The notes beneath the pieces are model-generated. The model did not search any database. It saw only the letters and a list, made by a program, of their open reading frames with translations, and was not told where the DNA came from. Positions 8,363 through 17,756 of a stretch of 38,762 nt of DNA are shown here, piece by piece (the stretch's first letter is position 1; each line of letters begins with the position of its first letter). A program made the translations under genes and the position numbers. This stretch comes from Anaerolineales bacterium (lineage in GTDB: Bacteria > Chloroflexota > Anaerolineae > Anaerolineales > UBA11579): positions 1-38,762 of the forward strand of contig JAFGRA010000038.1 of the NCBI GenBank assembly GCA_016935415.1. The letters run 5' to 3'.

Positions 8363-8752
8363 GTGAACTGGAAAAAACTCATCGATCCCAAAGGAAGTAA
8401 CATTTGGGTGCTCGCGTCCGTCGTCGGGTGGAACGTATTGTGGGCACTGCTGGCCTTGTTCATCACTTACACGCTGTTGAGTGGCGCAGAGCAAATCCTC
8501 ACCATCCATCAGACCGGTATGATGTTCAGCTTTTTCTTTGGCTCTTTTGCAGGCGGTTGGATTGGCGGCAAGGTTGCCGCAGACAATCGCGGTCCCACTT
8601 ATGGTGTAATCGGTAGCCTGGGCAGTGTCATTCCAGTGGTGGCTACCTTGGTTCCTGCCGGCGGTGTGTTCGGTATCCTGGCCGCGATCGTCGCCATCGC
8701 CGGTGGCCTGAACGGGGGCATATTGAGCGTCCGTCCCACACCCCGCGATTGA
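8363..8752 (+). CDS. small integral membrane protein, function unknown
   Basis: The 129-residue product has about four hydrophobic segments, at roughly residues 14-40, 50-68, 78-98 and 99-117. The second region is glycine-rich with small-residue zipper character (FFGSFAGGWIGGKVAA). It starts at a GTG preceded by GGAG at 7 bases. It resembles short TIGR04086-like membrane proteins in size and pattern, but this is not firm. It lies between the glycosyltransferase remnant and the GH130 gene. Confidence 0.7.
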   Translation: MNWKKLIDPKGSNIWVLASVVGWNVLWALLALFITYTLLSGAEQILTIHQTGMMFSFFFGSFAGGWIGGKVAADNRGPTYGVIGSLGSVIPVVATLVPAGGVFGILAAIVAIAGGLNGGILSVRPTPRD

Positions 8753-8758
8753 ATCGGC

Positions 8759-8764
8759 TATAAT
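8759..8764 (+). promoter_or_regulatory. candidate -10 box upstream of the GH130 gene
   Basis: A consensus TATAAT starts 8 bases after the previous stop codon and 34 bases before the GH130 ATG. No convincing -35 box is visible at 16-18 bases, so an internal promoter is only possible. Confidence 0.3.
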
Positions 8765-8792
8765 GCATTTATTCTAAGAAAGGAAACCAAAA

Positions 8793-9812
8793 ATGAGCAC
8801 AAAACAAACCATCCTCGGCCCCGCCCTGCCAAATATCCCGTGGGAGGACAAACCCAAAGACTGCGTAGATGTAATCTGGCGCTACAGCCAGAATCCCGTC
8901 ATTCAGCGCGATCTGATCCCTTCCTCAAACAGCATCTTCAACAGCGCCGTAGTGCCTTTCGAAGGCGCGTTTGCCGGTGTCTTTCGCTGCGATGACAAGC
9001 GCCGCTACATGCAGATTCACAGCGGCAAGAGCAAGGACGGCTTAAGCTGGGAGCTCACCAACGAGCGCATCCAGTTCATCCCGGACGGCGACCGTAGCGA
9101 TGATGATGTTTTCAATTGGGAATACGGCTACGACCCGCGCGTGTGCTGGATCGAAGATCGCTACTATGTGACCTGGTGCAACGGCTACCACGGCCAACCG
9201 ACCATCGGCGTGGGGTACACTTACGACTTCGAAACCTTCTACCAGATGGAAAACGCCTACCTGCCACACAATCGTAACGGGGTGATGTTTCCCCGCAAGA
9301 TCAACGGTAAATTCGCCATGCTTAGTCGCCCCAGCGACAACGGCCATACTCCCTTCGGCGACATCTATTACAGCGAAAGCCCGGACATGATTCACTGGGG
9401 CCGCCATCGTTTCGTGATGGGCACAAAGGGCGGCTGGCAGAGCACTAAAGTCGGCGCAGGTCCAATCCCGATCGAAACCACTGAAGGCTGGCTGCTGATC
9501 TACCACGGTGTACTAACCTCATGCAACGGTTTTGTCTATAGCATGGGCGCCGCCCTGTTGGATATCGACCAGCCCTGGAAGTTGCTCTACCGCACCGAGC
9601 CATATATCCTGCACCCTAAAGCGATCTACGAGAACGTCGGCGATGTTCCCAACGTGGCCTTCCCCTGCGCCACCCTGGCCGATGCCGAAACCGGCCGCAT
9701 TGCCATCTACTACGGTGGCGCTGACACAGTCACCGCCCTGGCATTCACCCAGGTAGATGCGTTGATCGCTTTCATCAAAGAGAATTCACTGCCGCAGGAT
9801 AATTTGGCATAA
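8793..9812 (+). CDS. GH130 family beta-mannoside phosphorylase or mannosidase
   Basis: The 339-residue product has the GH130 hallmarks: [35 protein letters not shown], a YDPRV stretch whose Asp114 matches the family's catalytic acid, [19 protein letters not shown] and [11 protein letters not shown]130 enzymes cleave beta-1,2- or beta-1,4-mannosides, mostly by phosphorolysis giving mannose 1-phosphate. The [11 protein letters not shown] pattern suggests the subgroup acting on beta-1,4-manno-oligosaccharides or mannosyl-GlcNAc. No signal peptide is present, so it acts in the cytoplasm. AAAGGAAA precedes the ATG. It is followed by GH2 and GH3 genes, which fits intracellular breakdown of imported mannosides. 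Phosphorylase versus hydrolase cannot be decided by eye. Confidence 0.9.
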   Translation: MSTKQTILGPALPNIPWEDKPKDCVDVIWRYSQNPVIQRDLIPSSNSIFNSAVVPFEGAFAGVFRCDDKRRYMQIHSGKSKDGLSWELTNERIQFIPDGDRSDDDVFNWEYGYDPRVCWIEDRYYVTWCNGYHGQPTIGVGYTYDFETFYQMENAYLPHNRNGVMFPRKINGKFAMLSRPSDNGHTPFGDIYYSESPDMIHWGRHRFVMGTKGGWQSTKVGAGPIPIETTEGWLLIYHGVLTSCNGFVYSMGAALLDIDQPWKLLYRTEPYILHPKAIYENVGDVPNVAFPCATLADAETGRIAIYYGGADTVTALAFTQVDALIAFIKENSLPQDNLA

Positions 9813-9906
9813 ACATAAACCATTTACAAGTTCCAACAGGGATACGGAAAGTTTGATCCCTGCTTCACGCCTTTCGATATCGTTACAGTCTCAAGGAGAA
9901 AAATAC

Positions 9907-12462
9907 ATGCAGAAGCAAACCCTTAGCGGTAAATGGCAGTTCCGGCAGTCTGGTTCAGAGGAGTGGCTGCCTGCAGAAGTTCCCGGTAGCGTGCATACCG
10001 ACTTACTAGCCCTGGACAGAATCCCCGATCCTTTTGTGGCCGACAATGAACTAGAAGTGATGTGGGTGGCCGAAAGCGATTGGGAATACACCCGCAGTTT
10101 CACACCCGCTGCCGATGTTCTGGCCGAAGATCAGGTCTACCTGGTTTGCGATGGGTTGGACACGCTGGCTGAAGTCTACCTCAACGGCGAACTGCTCGGC
10201 AAGACCAACAACATGTTCCGGCAATACAAGTGGGAAGTCAAAGCAAAACTCCAAAACGGTGAGAATAAAATCCTGATCCAATTCCCTTCGACCGTCGCCT
10301 ATGTGACCGCCAAGCAGGCCAAACGCGAGATGAAAGGCGTTACCGAAGCCATCCCCGGCGGGCAGCACGTCCGCAAAGCACCCTGCCATTTTGGCTGGGA
10401 CTGGGGCCCCATGCTGCCGCCGGTCGGCATCTGGCAGGACATCCGCCTGGAAGGTCGCAGCATTGCCAAACTGGACGATGTACACCTGCGCCAGTTCCAT
10501 AAAGACGGCAAAGTCACAATCCAGGCTATACTCACCACCGAGAACTGGACGGCAGATAATCTATCCGCCAAGCTCAAGGTAATTGCCCCCAACGGCGAAG
10601 AACTTGAGCAAGTAGCTGCTGTCTCCGCCGACGGTGCTACACTCGAAATCCTGGTCGAGCAGCCCGAATTGTGGTGGCCGAACGGTTACGGCACGCAGCC
10701 GCTCTACAAGGTCAAGGTCAAGTTATTCGCCGGCGAGAAACCACTCGACAAGCGCGTATACCAACTGGGTTTGCGCACGCTCAAACTGGTCCAAGAACCC
10801 GACGAATGGGGCAAATCGTTCAAATTCGTAGTCAACGGCGTGCCGATATTTGCCAAGGGCGCCAACTGGATTCCGGCTGACTCATTCCCCACGCGCATTA
10901 GCGACGAATACATAGAAGGTCTGATCCGTGACGCCGCTATTGCCCATCAGAATATGCTGCGCGTGTGGGGCGGCGGTTTTTACGAAGAAGAACGCTTCTA
11001 CGACCTGTGCGACCAATACGGCATCCTGGTATGGCAAGATTTCATCTTCTCATGCAGCACCTACCCGTGGAACGATCCAGACTATCACGCCAACACAGAA
11101 ATCGAAATATACGAGAACATCAAACGCATTCGCCATCGCGCCAGCCTGGCACTGTGGTGCGGCAACAACGAAATGGAATGGGGCTGGGAAAGTTGGGGCT
11201 GGGCGCTGCCCGATGAACCCGAAAAGTTGATCGCCATGATCGATGATTTTAATGTACCTGCCCTCAACTTCCTCAAAGACATGATCCGCCAAGCTAAACC
11301 ACTACCGGACTGGAAGGAACTCAAAGCCGCCTACCTGGAATACTATCACCATACCTTACCCGAATGGGTTGCCGATCTCGATCCCGATACGTCCTACTGG
11401 CCGAGTTCACCTTCCTCCAACACCCCTTTCGAGAACGTCAACGGGCAGGAACAAGGCGACGCCCATTATTGGGACGTGTGGCATGGCCGCAAGCCTTTCA
11501 CCGCTTACCGCACCGCTTTTCCGCGCTTCATGAGTGAGTTTGGTTTCCAGGCCCTACCACCGCTCAAAACGATTGCCACTTACGCCGAAGAAAAAGATTG
11601 GAACATGACTTCCTACGTGATGGAACACCACCAGCGTTCCGGCAGCGGCAACGGTCTGATGATCGCCCAGATGACGGATACCTTCCGCATGCCCAAAGAC
11701 TTCGCCGCGCTGGTTTACCTCAGCCTGATCTTGCAGGCCGAGGGCATCCGCTTCGGGGTCGAGCACTGGCGGCGCAACCGGGCGCGCGTTATGGGCATCC
11801 TCTACTGGCAACTCAATGACTGCTGGCCGGTAGCCTCCTGGTCGAGCATCGACTACTTTGGGCGCTGGAAGGCCTTGCACTACGCTGCCAAACGCTTCTT
11901 CGCCCCGGTGCTGCTCTCCGTGGAAGATGAAGGCACTACGATGGATGTACACGTCACCAGCGATCTGACCACCGCATGGCAAGGTACCGTCAAGTGGTCA
12001 TTGGAAACGCTGGACGGAGAAGTCCTCAACTCCGGCGAGGAAACGGTCGAGGCCACCCCATTGGCAGACACCCCAGTCATCAAGCTTGAATTCAGCGATT
12101 TGGTCAATGAAAAGAATCAACGCGAGATGATATTCGTATATGAACTACTGGAGGGCGACGAACGCGTTGCCTTGAGCGTTACCCCATTTTCACCGATCAA
12201 GCACATGGAACTACGCCAACCGAAGATCGCGGCCAAGGTCAGCCAGGCGGGGGATGAACTAGCAATCGCTGTCTCCGCCAAATCAACAGCTCGCTTTGTT
12301 GAATTAGAATTCGAAAGCGTGGACTTGGTCTTCAGCGACAATTACTTCGACATCCCCGCCGGTCGCACAGTCACCGTGACCGCCCCCATACCGGAAGGCT
12401 GGACATCAGAAAAAGCCCAGCAGGCGCTGAAAGTATGCTCGCTGATCGATTCGTATACATAA
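9907..12462 (+). CDS. GH2 family beta-mannosidase-like glycoside hydrolase
   Basis: The 851-residue product shows the GH2 layout: an N-terminal jelly-roll (LSGKWQFRQSGSEEWLPAEV, ELEVMWVAESDWEYTRSF), Ig-like domains, and a TIM barrel containing HFGWDWGPMLPPVGIW, KGANWIPADSFPTR and MLRVWGGGFYEEERFYDLCD. The acid/base glutamate is in WCGNNE (Glu422) and the nucleophile in FMSEFGFQ (Glu544). The HFGWDWGP and GANWIPAD stretches are typical of beta-mannosidases rather than beta-galactosidases. It would release mannose from non-reducing beta-mannosyl ends. There is no signal peptide. The ATG at 9907 is preceded by AAGGAG and is preferred over an upstream in-frame TTG. Confidence 0.93.
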   Translation: MQKQTLSGKWQFRQSGSEEWLPAEVPGSVHTDLLALDRIPDPFVADNELEVMWVAESDWEYTRSFTPAADVLAEDQVYLVCDGLDTLAEVYLNGELLGKTNNMFRQYKWEVKAKLQNGENKILIQFPSTVAYVTAKQAKREMKGVTEAIPGGQHVRKAPCHFGWDWGPMLPPVGIWQDIRLEGRSIAKLDDVHLRQFHKDGKVTIQAILTTENWTADNLSAKLKVIAPNGEELEQVAAVSADGATLEILVEQPELWWPNGYGTQPLYKVKVKLFAGEKPLDKRVYQLGLRTLKLVQEPDEWGKSFKFVVNGVPIFAKGANWIPADSFPTRISDEYIEGLIRDAAIAHQNMLRVWGGGFYEEERFYDLCDQYGILVWQDFIFSCSTYPWNDPDYHANTEIEIYENIKRIRHRASLALWCGNNEMEWGWESWGWALPDEPEKLIAMIDDFNVPALNFLKDMIRQAKPLPDWKELKAAYLEYYHHTLPEWVADLDPDTSYWPSSPSSNTPFENVNGQEQGDAHYWDVWHGRKPFTAYRTAFPRFMSEFGFQALPPLKTIATYAEEKDWNMTSYVMEHHQRSGSGNGLMIAQMTDTFRMPKDFAALVYLSLILQAEGIRFGVEHWRRNRARVMGILYWQLNDCWPVASWSSIDYFGRWKALHYAAKRFFAPVLLSVEDEGTTMDVHVTSDLTTAWQGTVKWSLETLDGEVLNSGEETVEATPLADTPVIKLEFSDLVNEKNQREMIFVYELLEGDERVALSVTPFSPIKHMELRQPKIAAKVSQAGDELAIAVSAKSTARFVELEFESVDLVFSDNYFDIPAGRTVTVTAPIPEGWTSEKAQQALKVCSLIDSYT

Positions 12463-12493
12463 GCAGATTTTTTTACGTAGAGAAGGATTAGAA

Positions 12494-14956
12494 ATGGAAG
12501 CAAAGATCGACAAAATAATTGACCAGATGACCCTCGAAGTAAAGGTTTCCATGCTGGCAGGGGCCGACTGGTGGCACTCTGTGCCCGTAGAACGCGCTGG
12601 CATCCCGGTATTGAAGGTCACCGATGGGCCGAATGGCGCACGCGGCGTGCACGCCCGCGGTGGCCCAACCTCGGCCAGTTTTCCGATTGGTACTGCATTG
12701 GCCTCAACCTGGAATGTCAAACTGGCAGAAAAGGTCGGTGAAGCCCTGGCAGACGAAGCCAAGGCCAAAGGCGCCCACGTCTTGCTGGCTCCCACAGTCA
12801 ACATTCACCGCTCCCCACTGGCCGGGCGCAACTTCGAGTGTTATTCCGAAGACCCCTACCTGACCGCCCGCATGGCAATCGCCTATATCAATGGCCTGCA
12901 AAGCCAGGGCATCGGCGCCTGCATCAAGCACTTCGTGTGCAACGACTCCGAATTTGAGCGTATGTCGCTAAGCTCCGAGGTCAACGAACGCGCCCTACGC
13001 GAAATTTACCTCTATCCCTTCCAGGTTGCGCTGGCCGAAGCCAAGCCCTGGACGATCATGTCAGCTTACAACAAGATCAATGGCACTTATGCCAGCGAAA
13101 ACACCTACACTTTGCTGGATATCCTCAAGGGAGAATGGGGTTTCGATGGCATGGTGATTTCGGATTGGTACGGCACCTACAGCCCGAACATCACCCCTGG
13201 TGGCCTCGATCTCGAAATGCCTGGCCCAGCACGCCACGCCGCTGATGCATTGGAACTGGTGCAGTCCGGCCAGGTCGATGAAGCTGTACTCGACGATAAG
13301 ATCCGCCGCACGCTCCGCACGCTCTTCCGGGTTGGCGCTTTCGACAGCCCGGAACTCAAACCCGAAGGCTCGGATGATAAACCCAAAACCCGCAAACTGA
13401 TCCGAAAGGTAGGCGGCGAGGCCATCGTGCTGCTCAAGAACAAAGGCGGCATCCTTCCCGTCAAACCTAAGAAGGTCAAGCAGATCGCTGTGATCGGCTA
13501 CAACGCCAAATACACACCCACCCGCGGCGGTGGTAGTTCGCGCGTCAACCCCTATTACGAAGTCTCAGCCCTGGACGCCATCAAGGAACGCGTCGGAGAC
13601 AAAGCCAAGGTCAAGTATGCCGTGGGCACCCGCGTGCACAGACTCACCCCATTAATCAATGTCGAATGGCTGCGCACCATGGACGGCGAGCAAACTGGCC
13701 TTACCCTGGAATATTTCAACAACCGTGATTTATCCGGCGATCCGGCCGCCACGGTCGTCACCGATAACCTACACATGCGCTGGGCGGACAGCCTGCCTGA
13801 TGGCGTGAACCGGGAAAACTTCTCGGCGCGCCTCAAGGGTACGCTGCAAGTCCCCGAAAGCAATACCTACGAATTCAATCTTGCCAGCGCCGGTACCAGC
13901 CGTCTGTTCATCGCTGGCGAAGAATTGATCGACAATTGGACAGATTACATATTCGAAGAAGGGTACTCCAATCTCGATAAAAGCGCCAAACTCGCCCAGG
14001 TCCAACTGGAATCAGGCAAATCCTATCCGATCCAGATTGATTTTGCCAGCGCCGAAAATGCGATCTTCAAAGTTGTCCGATTGGGCTGCATGGTCCCCAT
14101 CCCCAAGGATTCCATTGCGGAAGCCGTCAAACTCGCCACGAAATCCGATATTGTGCTGTTGTTTGCCGGTCTCACCGAAGAATGGGACAGCGAAGGTTTC
14201 GACCGGCTCGACATGGAACTCCCCGGAGAACAGGCTAAGCTGATAAAGAAAGTGTCCAAAGCCAACCCCAACACCGTGGTAGTCTTGAGCACCGGCTCTT
14301 CAGTAGTCATGCCCTGGCTGAAAAAGGTTCCAGCCGTGCTGGAAACCTGGTATCTCGGCCAGGAAGCCGGTAATGCCATTGCCGACGTGATCTTCGGCGA
14401 CGTCAATCCCTCTGGCAAGCTTACCCAGACTTTCCCCAAGCGTCTGCAGGACAACCCAGCTTACATCAACTATCCTGGCGAGAACGGCAAAGTCTACTAC
14501 GGTGAAGGCATCTTCGTCGGCTATCGCTACTACGAAGCCAAAGACGTCGAACCGCTCTTCCCCTTCGGCTACGGCCTGTCCTACACCAAGTTCAAGTACA
14601 GCAACCTCAAGCTGGATAAGGTTCAATACACTGGCGAAGATGAGATCCAGGTCAGTCTGGATGTAAAGAACACCGGTAAAGTCGCCGGGAAGGAAGTCGT
14701 GCAGGTATACGTGCGCGATGTCAAGTCCAAACTGGTGCGCCCGGAGAAAGAACTCAAGGGCTTCGCCAAAGTTGCTCTCGATCCCGGCGAAACCAAGACC
14801 GTGACCATCACCCTGGACCAAGCAGCGCTGTCCTACTACGATGATGCCAGTAAGCAGTGGATCGCCGAGCCTGGCAAATTCCAGGCCTTGGTTGGCAGTT
14901 CGTCTCAGGATATCCATCTCAAAGCCAAATTCAAGTATCTGGGCGATCCGGAATAA
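12494..14956 (+). CDS. GH3 family beta-glucosidase with inserted PA14 domain
   Basis: The 820-residue product begins directly with the GH3 barrel (VTDGPNGARG, LLAPTVNIHRSPLAGRNFE, GACIKHFVCND), with the nucleophile Asp224 in GMVISDWYG. The alpha/beta sandwich starts near GGEAIVLLKNKGG. A PA14 carbohydrate-binding domain (about residues 400-535: LTLEYFNNRDLSGDP, FSARLKGTLQVPES) is inserted in it, the sandwich resumes with DIVLLFAGLTEEWDSEGFDR, and a fibronectin-III-like domain closes the protein. This plan is common in beta-glucosidases with extended substrate pockets. There is no signal peptide, so it is cytoplasmic. It starts 31 bases after the GH2 stop, behind AGAAGGA, and is the last gene of the mannoside cluster. 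Exact sugar specificity is unknown. Confidence 0.93.
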   Translation: MEAKIDKIIDQMTLEVKVSMLAGADWWHSVPVERAGIPVLKVTDGPNGARGVHARGGPTSASFPIGTALASTWNVKLAEKVGEALADEAKAKGAHVLLAPTVNIHRSPLAGRNFECYSEDPYLTARMAIAYINGLQSQGIGACIKHFVCNDSEFERMSLSSEVNERALREIYLYPFQVALAEAKPWTIMSAYNKINGTYASENTYTLLDILKGEWGFDGMVISDWYGTYSPNITPGGLDLEMPGPARHAADALELVQSGQVDEAVLDDKIRRTLRTLFRVGAFDSPELKPEGSDDKPKTRKLIRKVGGEAIVLLKNKGGILPVKPKKVKQIAVIGYNAKYTPTRGGGSSRVNPYYEVSALDAIKERVGDKAKVKYAVGTRVHRLTPLINVEWLRTMDGEQTGLTLEYFNNRDLSGDPAATVVTDNLHMRWADSLPDGVNRENFSARLKGTLQVPESNTYEFNLASAGTSRLFIAGEELIDNWTDYIFEEGYSNLDKSAKLAQVQLESGKSYPIQIDFASAENAIFKVVRLGCMVPIPKDSIAEAVKLATKSDIVLLFAGLTEEWDSEGFDRLDMELPGEQAKLIKKVSKANPNTVVVLSTGSSVVMPWLKKVPAVLETWYLGQEAGNAIADVIFGDVNPSGKLTQTFPKRLQDNPAYINYPGENGKVYYGEGIFVGYRYYEAKDVEPLFPFGYGLSYTKFKYSNLKLDKVQYTGEDEIQVSLDVKNTGKVAGKEVVQVYVRDVKSKLVRPEKELKGFAKVALDPGETKTVTITLDQAALSYYDDASKQWIAEPGKFQALVGSSSQDIHLKAKFKYLGDPE

Positions 14957-14978
14957 CTGCCTATTCCCAAGTAATATT

Positions 14979-15004
14979 GAGCCAACCTTCGGGTTGGCTC
15001 TTTT
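14979..15004 (+). terminator. rho-independent terminator closing the glycosidase cluster
   Basis: GAGCCAACC and GGTTGGCTC form a perfect 9-bp stem with a stable TTCG tetraloop, followed at once by TTTT and C/T-rich sequence. It lies 23 bases after the GH3 stop. Confidence 0.92.
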
Positions 15005-15015
15005 CTTATCCAAAC

Positions 15016-15037
15016 TATACAATCCATCTTGTATAAT
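15016..15037 (+). promoter_or_regulatory. inverted repeat overlapping a -10 box (amrS promoter/operator candidate)
   Basis: TATACAA, six bases and TTGTATA form a perfect 7-bp inverted repeat. Its right arm contains a consensus TATAAT (15032-15037), 34 bases before the amrS ATG at 15072. No good -35 is visible, so activation or repression at the palindrome is possible. It also disfavours translation starts at 15036 or earlier. Confidence 0.4.
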
Positions 15038-15071
15038 GAAGCTGAATGAATCGCGAGCGAAAGGAAAAGCC

Positions 15072-16079
15072 ATGCACGAGGCGCTGCTTTACGAAAAATT
15101 GGAAGACCAACGCGTGCGCTGTAACTTATGCGCCCATCGTTGCATTATCGGGGAGGGAAAATTCGGAGTCTGCAAAGTACGCCGGAACGAAGGTGGCAAA
15201 CTGATCACATGGGTCTATGGGCGCGCTATCTCCCAACACGTCGACCCTGTCGAGAAGAAACCACTTTACCATTTCTACCCCGACTCAACCGCTTTCTCAG
15301 TCGCCACCCCCGGCTGCAATTTTCAATGTGATTGGTGCCAGAATGCCGACATCGCCCAGATGCCGCGCGAACGCGGCTACATCCTCGGCGACACGGTAGC
15401 CCCTGAAACCGTCGTCGCCAACGCCAAACGCTCCGGCAGCCGTAGCATTGCCTACACCTACACCGAACCAACCATCTTCTACGAATACGCCTATGATTGT
15501 TCCCGCCTGGCGCACAAAGAGGATATCGCCAACATTTACGTCACCAACGGCTACATGACGCCCGAGATGTTGGAACATTACACACCTTACCTGGACGCCG
15601 CCAATGTCGATCTGAAAGCCTTCCGCAAGCAAACCTACCAACACTACATCGGCGCAACTTTGCAGCCCGTGCTGGATAGCCTGATCAAAATGAAACAGTT
15701 GGGCATCTGGGTAGAAGTCACTACGCTGGTTGTCCCCGGCGTTAATGATGACCCCGAAGAACTGCGCGACATCGCCAAATTCATCATGACCGAATTGGAC
15801 TCGGCCACACCCTGGCACCTCAGCCGCTTTCACCCTACCTACAAAATGAGCGAGAACACACCGACATCAGTACCCGCCTTACGCGCTGCCAAAGAGATCG
15901 GGCTGGAAGCCGGAATGAAATTTGTCTACCTGGGCAACACCGCCGAAGATTCCAGTACCTATTGCCCGCAGTGTAACGAACTACTCATCCAGCGCACCGG
16001 TTATTACACCACGCGGCGCGGAATGGAAAATGGAAAGTGCCGCGCTTGCGGCACTGAAATTGAAGGTGTTTGGGAATAA
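15072..16079 (+). CDS. amrS: AmmeMemoRadiSam system radical SAM enzyme
   Basis: The 335-residue product has the radical SAM cluster motif CNFQCDWC (Cys82, Cys86, Cys89). An N-terminal cysteine group (C17, C20, C24, C34 in CNLCAHRC...GVC) and a C-terminal zinc-ribbon-like set (CPQC...CRAC) surround it. This matches the family of uncharacterised radical SAM proteins linked to AMMECR1 and MEMO1 homologues. Genes for both partners follow immediately on the opposite strand, with stops only 10 bases apart. AAGG lies 7 bases before the chosen ATG. The enzyme presumably performs a radical modification; its substrate is not known to me. Confidence 0.93.
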   Translation: MHEALLYEKLEDQRVRCNLCAHRCIIGEGKFGVCKVRRNEGGKLITWVYGRAISQHVDPVEKKPLYHFYPDSTAFSVATPGCNFQCDWCQNADIAQMPRERGYILGDTVAPETVVANAKRSGSRSIAYTYTEPTIFYEYAYDCSRLAHKEDIANIYVTNGYMTPEMLEHYTPYLDAANVDLKAFRKQTYQHYIGATLQPVLDSLIKMKQLGIWVEVTTLVVPGVNDDPEELRDIAKFIMTELDSATPWHLSRFHPTYKMSENTPTSVPALRAAKEIGLEAGMKFVYLGNTAEDSSTYCPQCNELLIQRTGYYTTRRGMENGKCRACGTEIEGVWE

Positions 16080-16089
16080 TATAAAGCTA

Positions 16090-16695
16090 CTACAATTCCA
16101 CAATTTCCCCGCCGGGTTCTACTTCCTCAAAGATTTGACTCTGGAATTTATAAATACGCACACCATCGAGGTCTTTCCAGGCATCAAGCGGCAGCCCAGC
16201 CTTATAACAGGTATGCTCCAGGAAGGTTAGCACATCCCATTCTCGTTCAGAAGCAACCTGCGGCAGCAACAATCCAGAACCAAGCTCAGCGCGAATATAC
16301 AGGCCGTCTTCACCAATTACGATATTTTCTATACATTCTTGCGGTTCAGCCACCTCGATCAAAGTTGGTGGTGTAAGTACGCTCACTTCAACGTTGATCT
16401 CCGGCAACTCCTCGGGCTTTACCGGCAGGAAACGCGGGTCACGTTGGGTTACGTCACGCGCCGCGCTCACCACAGCGGCATACAACGGCAAGACTGGTTG
16501 GGGATAGCCAATACACCCCCGCAATTGCCCGCCGCGGAACAAGGTCACAAAGCAACCGCGTGGCTCAGCATACGCGGTCGCTAGGTTTTCATCTTCCACC
16601 AGTTCCACGCCTCTGACCTGTGCTTCAGCCGCGCGTTTAGCCAGCCCAACAAGTTCAACACCTTGTTCTAGTGTAAATTTGTGCGTCTCTGCCAT
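16090..16695 (-). CDS. amrA: AMMECR1 domain protein (AmmeMemoRadiSam system protein A)
   Basis: The 201-residue product is a single AMMECR1 domain, with the diagnostic GCFVTLFRGGQLRGCIGYP stretch (residues about 47-66), RDPRFLPVKPEELPEINVEVSVL and LLLPQVASEREWDVLTFLEHTC. AMMECR1 proteins are compact cytoplasmic proteins of unknown reaction, found with MEMO1 and a radical SAM protein in bacteria and archaea. The gene lies 18 bases downstream of the MEMO1 gene, with AAAGG placed 6 bases before its ATG, so the two form an operon. It converges on amrS. Confidence 0.92.
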   Translation of the reverse strand: MAETHKFTLEQGVELVGLAKRAAEAQVRGVELVEDENLATAYAEPRGCFVTLFRGGQLRGCIGYPQPVLPLYAAVVSAARDVTQRDPRFLPVKPEELPEINVEVSVLTPPTLIEVAEPQECIENIVIGEDGLYIRAELGSGLLLPQVASEREWDVLTFLEHTCYKAGLPLDAWKDLDGVRIYKFQSQIFEEVEPGGEIVEL

Positions 16696-16713
16696 GCCAA
16701 GCCTTTTCTGATC

Positions 16714-17556
16714 TCAGGCGCTTTTCAGGATTGCCGCCGCGCCATAACCAACCACAGATTGATGATCGCCAGTGGCATCTCCCGAGGTACTGTGGTGCAA
16801 AATTTGCACATCATTGGCGCCCAAATCACGCGCCGCCCACAACACCGCCGCTACTGCCCCCAAGCCGCAGGCGAAGCCCTCTCCTGCATCTTGTGTGCTG
16901 AACATACCCTCAGGATCAAAGTCAGCCACCCGCTCCAGCATCGTCTGGTCGAGTTGGTCGGCAACTTGCTCGGGGTAAAAATGGGAGAGATCCGTACTGG
17001 CTACCAACAAAGATTGCTTCGATTTTAAAACCTCTGCCAGGCCATTCCCCAACATTTGTCCAAGTTCCGGTGACTGGGCACGCACCATTACCGGCAAGAG
17101 CTTGAAATCCGAGGCGAGAGCTTGCTGCAAGAAAGGTAGCTCAATCTCTAACGAATGCTCGTTGTCCTGTTCGATGAATGTCAACCCAACTCCGATATGT
17201 GCTTCCAAATATGCATTCAGCTTTTGTACGGCACCCTGATCTACCCACACCGGTCCAAGCGGAGTTTGGTATCCGGCGTGTGCCGTGGTCAGGAAAGGTT
17301 CCGGGCGGTAAGCATGCAGCGGCGAGATCACGGCCACCAGATCAGGCTGCAATCCCATCACCGCCTTGAAGGCATATCCCGTCGTGTATCCCGAATAGCG
17401 GTATCCGGCGTGCGGCGCCATCACCCCAACCACCTCGCCATCCAGATCCGGAAGCTCAGCCTGCGCGAGAAACGCATCCACATCAGCTTGCAATCTTTCA
17501 GGGTTTCCGCTGTACCAGGTTCCAGCCAATGGCGACGGGCGCAATTCTGTGACCAC
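16714..17556 (-). CDS. amrB: MEMO1 family protein (AmmeMemoRadiSam system protein B)
   Basis: The 280-residue product has the MEMO1 family layout: VGVMAPHAGYRYSGYTTGYA near residue 45, the AHAGYQTPLGPVWVD loop, EHSLEIELPFLQQ and LLVASTDLSHFYP, with histidines placed for a metal site like that of extradiol dioxygenases. It probably binds a metal such as iron, but no reaction is established here. It starts at a GTG 4 bases after GGAGG. It is the first gene of the amrB-amrA pair, which converges on amrS, so all three AmmeMemoRadiSam parts are present. Confidence 0.92.
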   Translation of the reverse strand: MVTELRPSPLAGTWYSGNPERLQADVDAFLAQAELPDLDGEVVGVMAPHAGYRYSGYTTGYAFKAVMGLQPDLVAVISPLHAYRPEPFLTTAHAGYQTPLGPVWVDQGAVQKLNAYLEAHIGVGLTFIEQDNEHSLEIELPFLQQALASDFKLLPVMVRAQSPELGQMLGNGLAEVLKSKQSLLVASTDLSHFYPEQVADQLDQTMLERVADFDPEGMFSTQDAGEGFACGLGAVAAVLWAARDLGANDVQILHHSTSGDATGDHQSVVGYGAAAILKSA

Positions 17557-17756
17557 ACTTCCTCCAAACTAACACTAAAACGCTTTACAATTTGATTGGC
17601 TATGCGCAACAAAGTAACTTTCTCCAAAAGTGCAACCAACACAAATTAACTATAGCAAAAAGGCCATGTGAAGTCAATTAAAAACTGGTTACCACCATAA
17701 CCCTATAGCGTAGATTAATCCAGCATAAGCATTTTTCACCGATCCCCCAACAAGTG

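Noticed and set aside
14841-15071. Upstream extension of the radical SAM frame
   Set aside because: It would overlap the GH3 gene, run through a strong terminator and precede the likely promoter; the family start and ribosome site fit ATG 15072.
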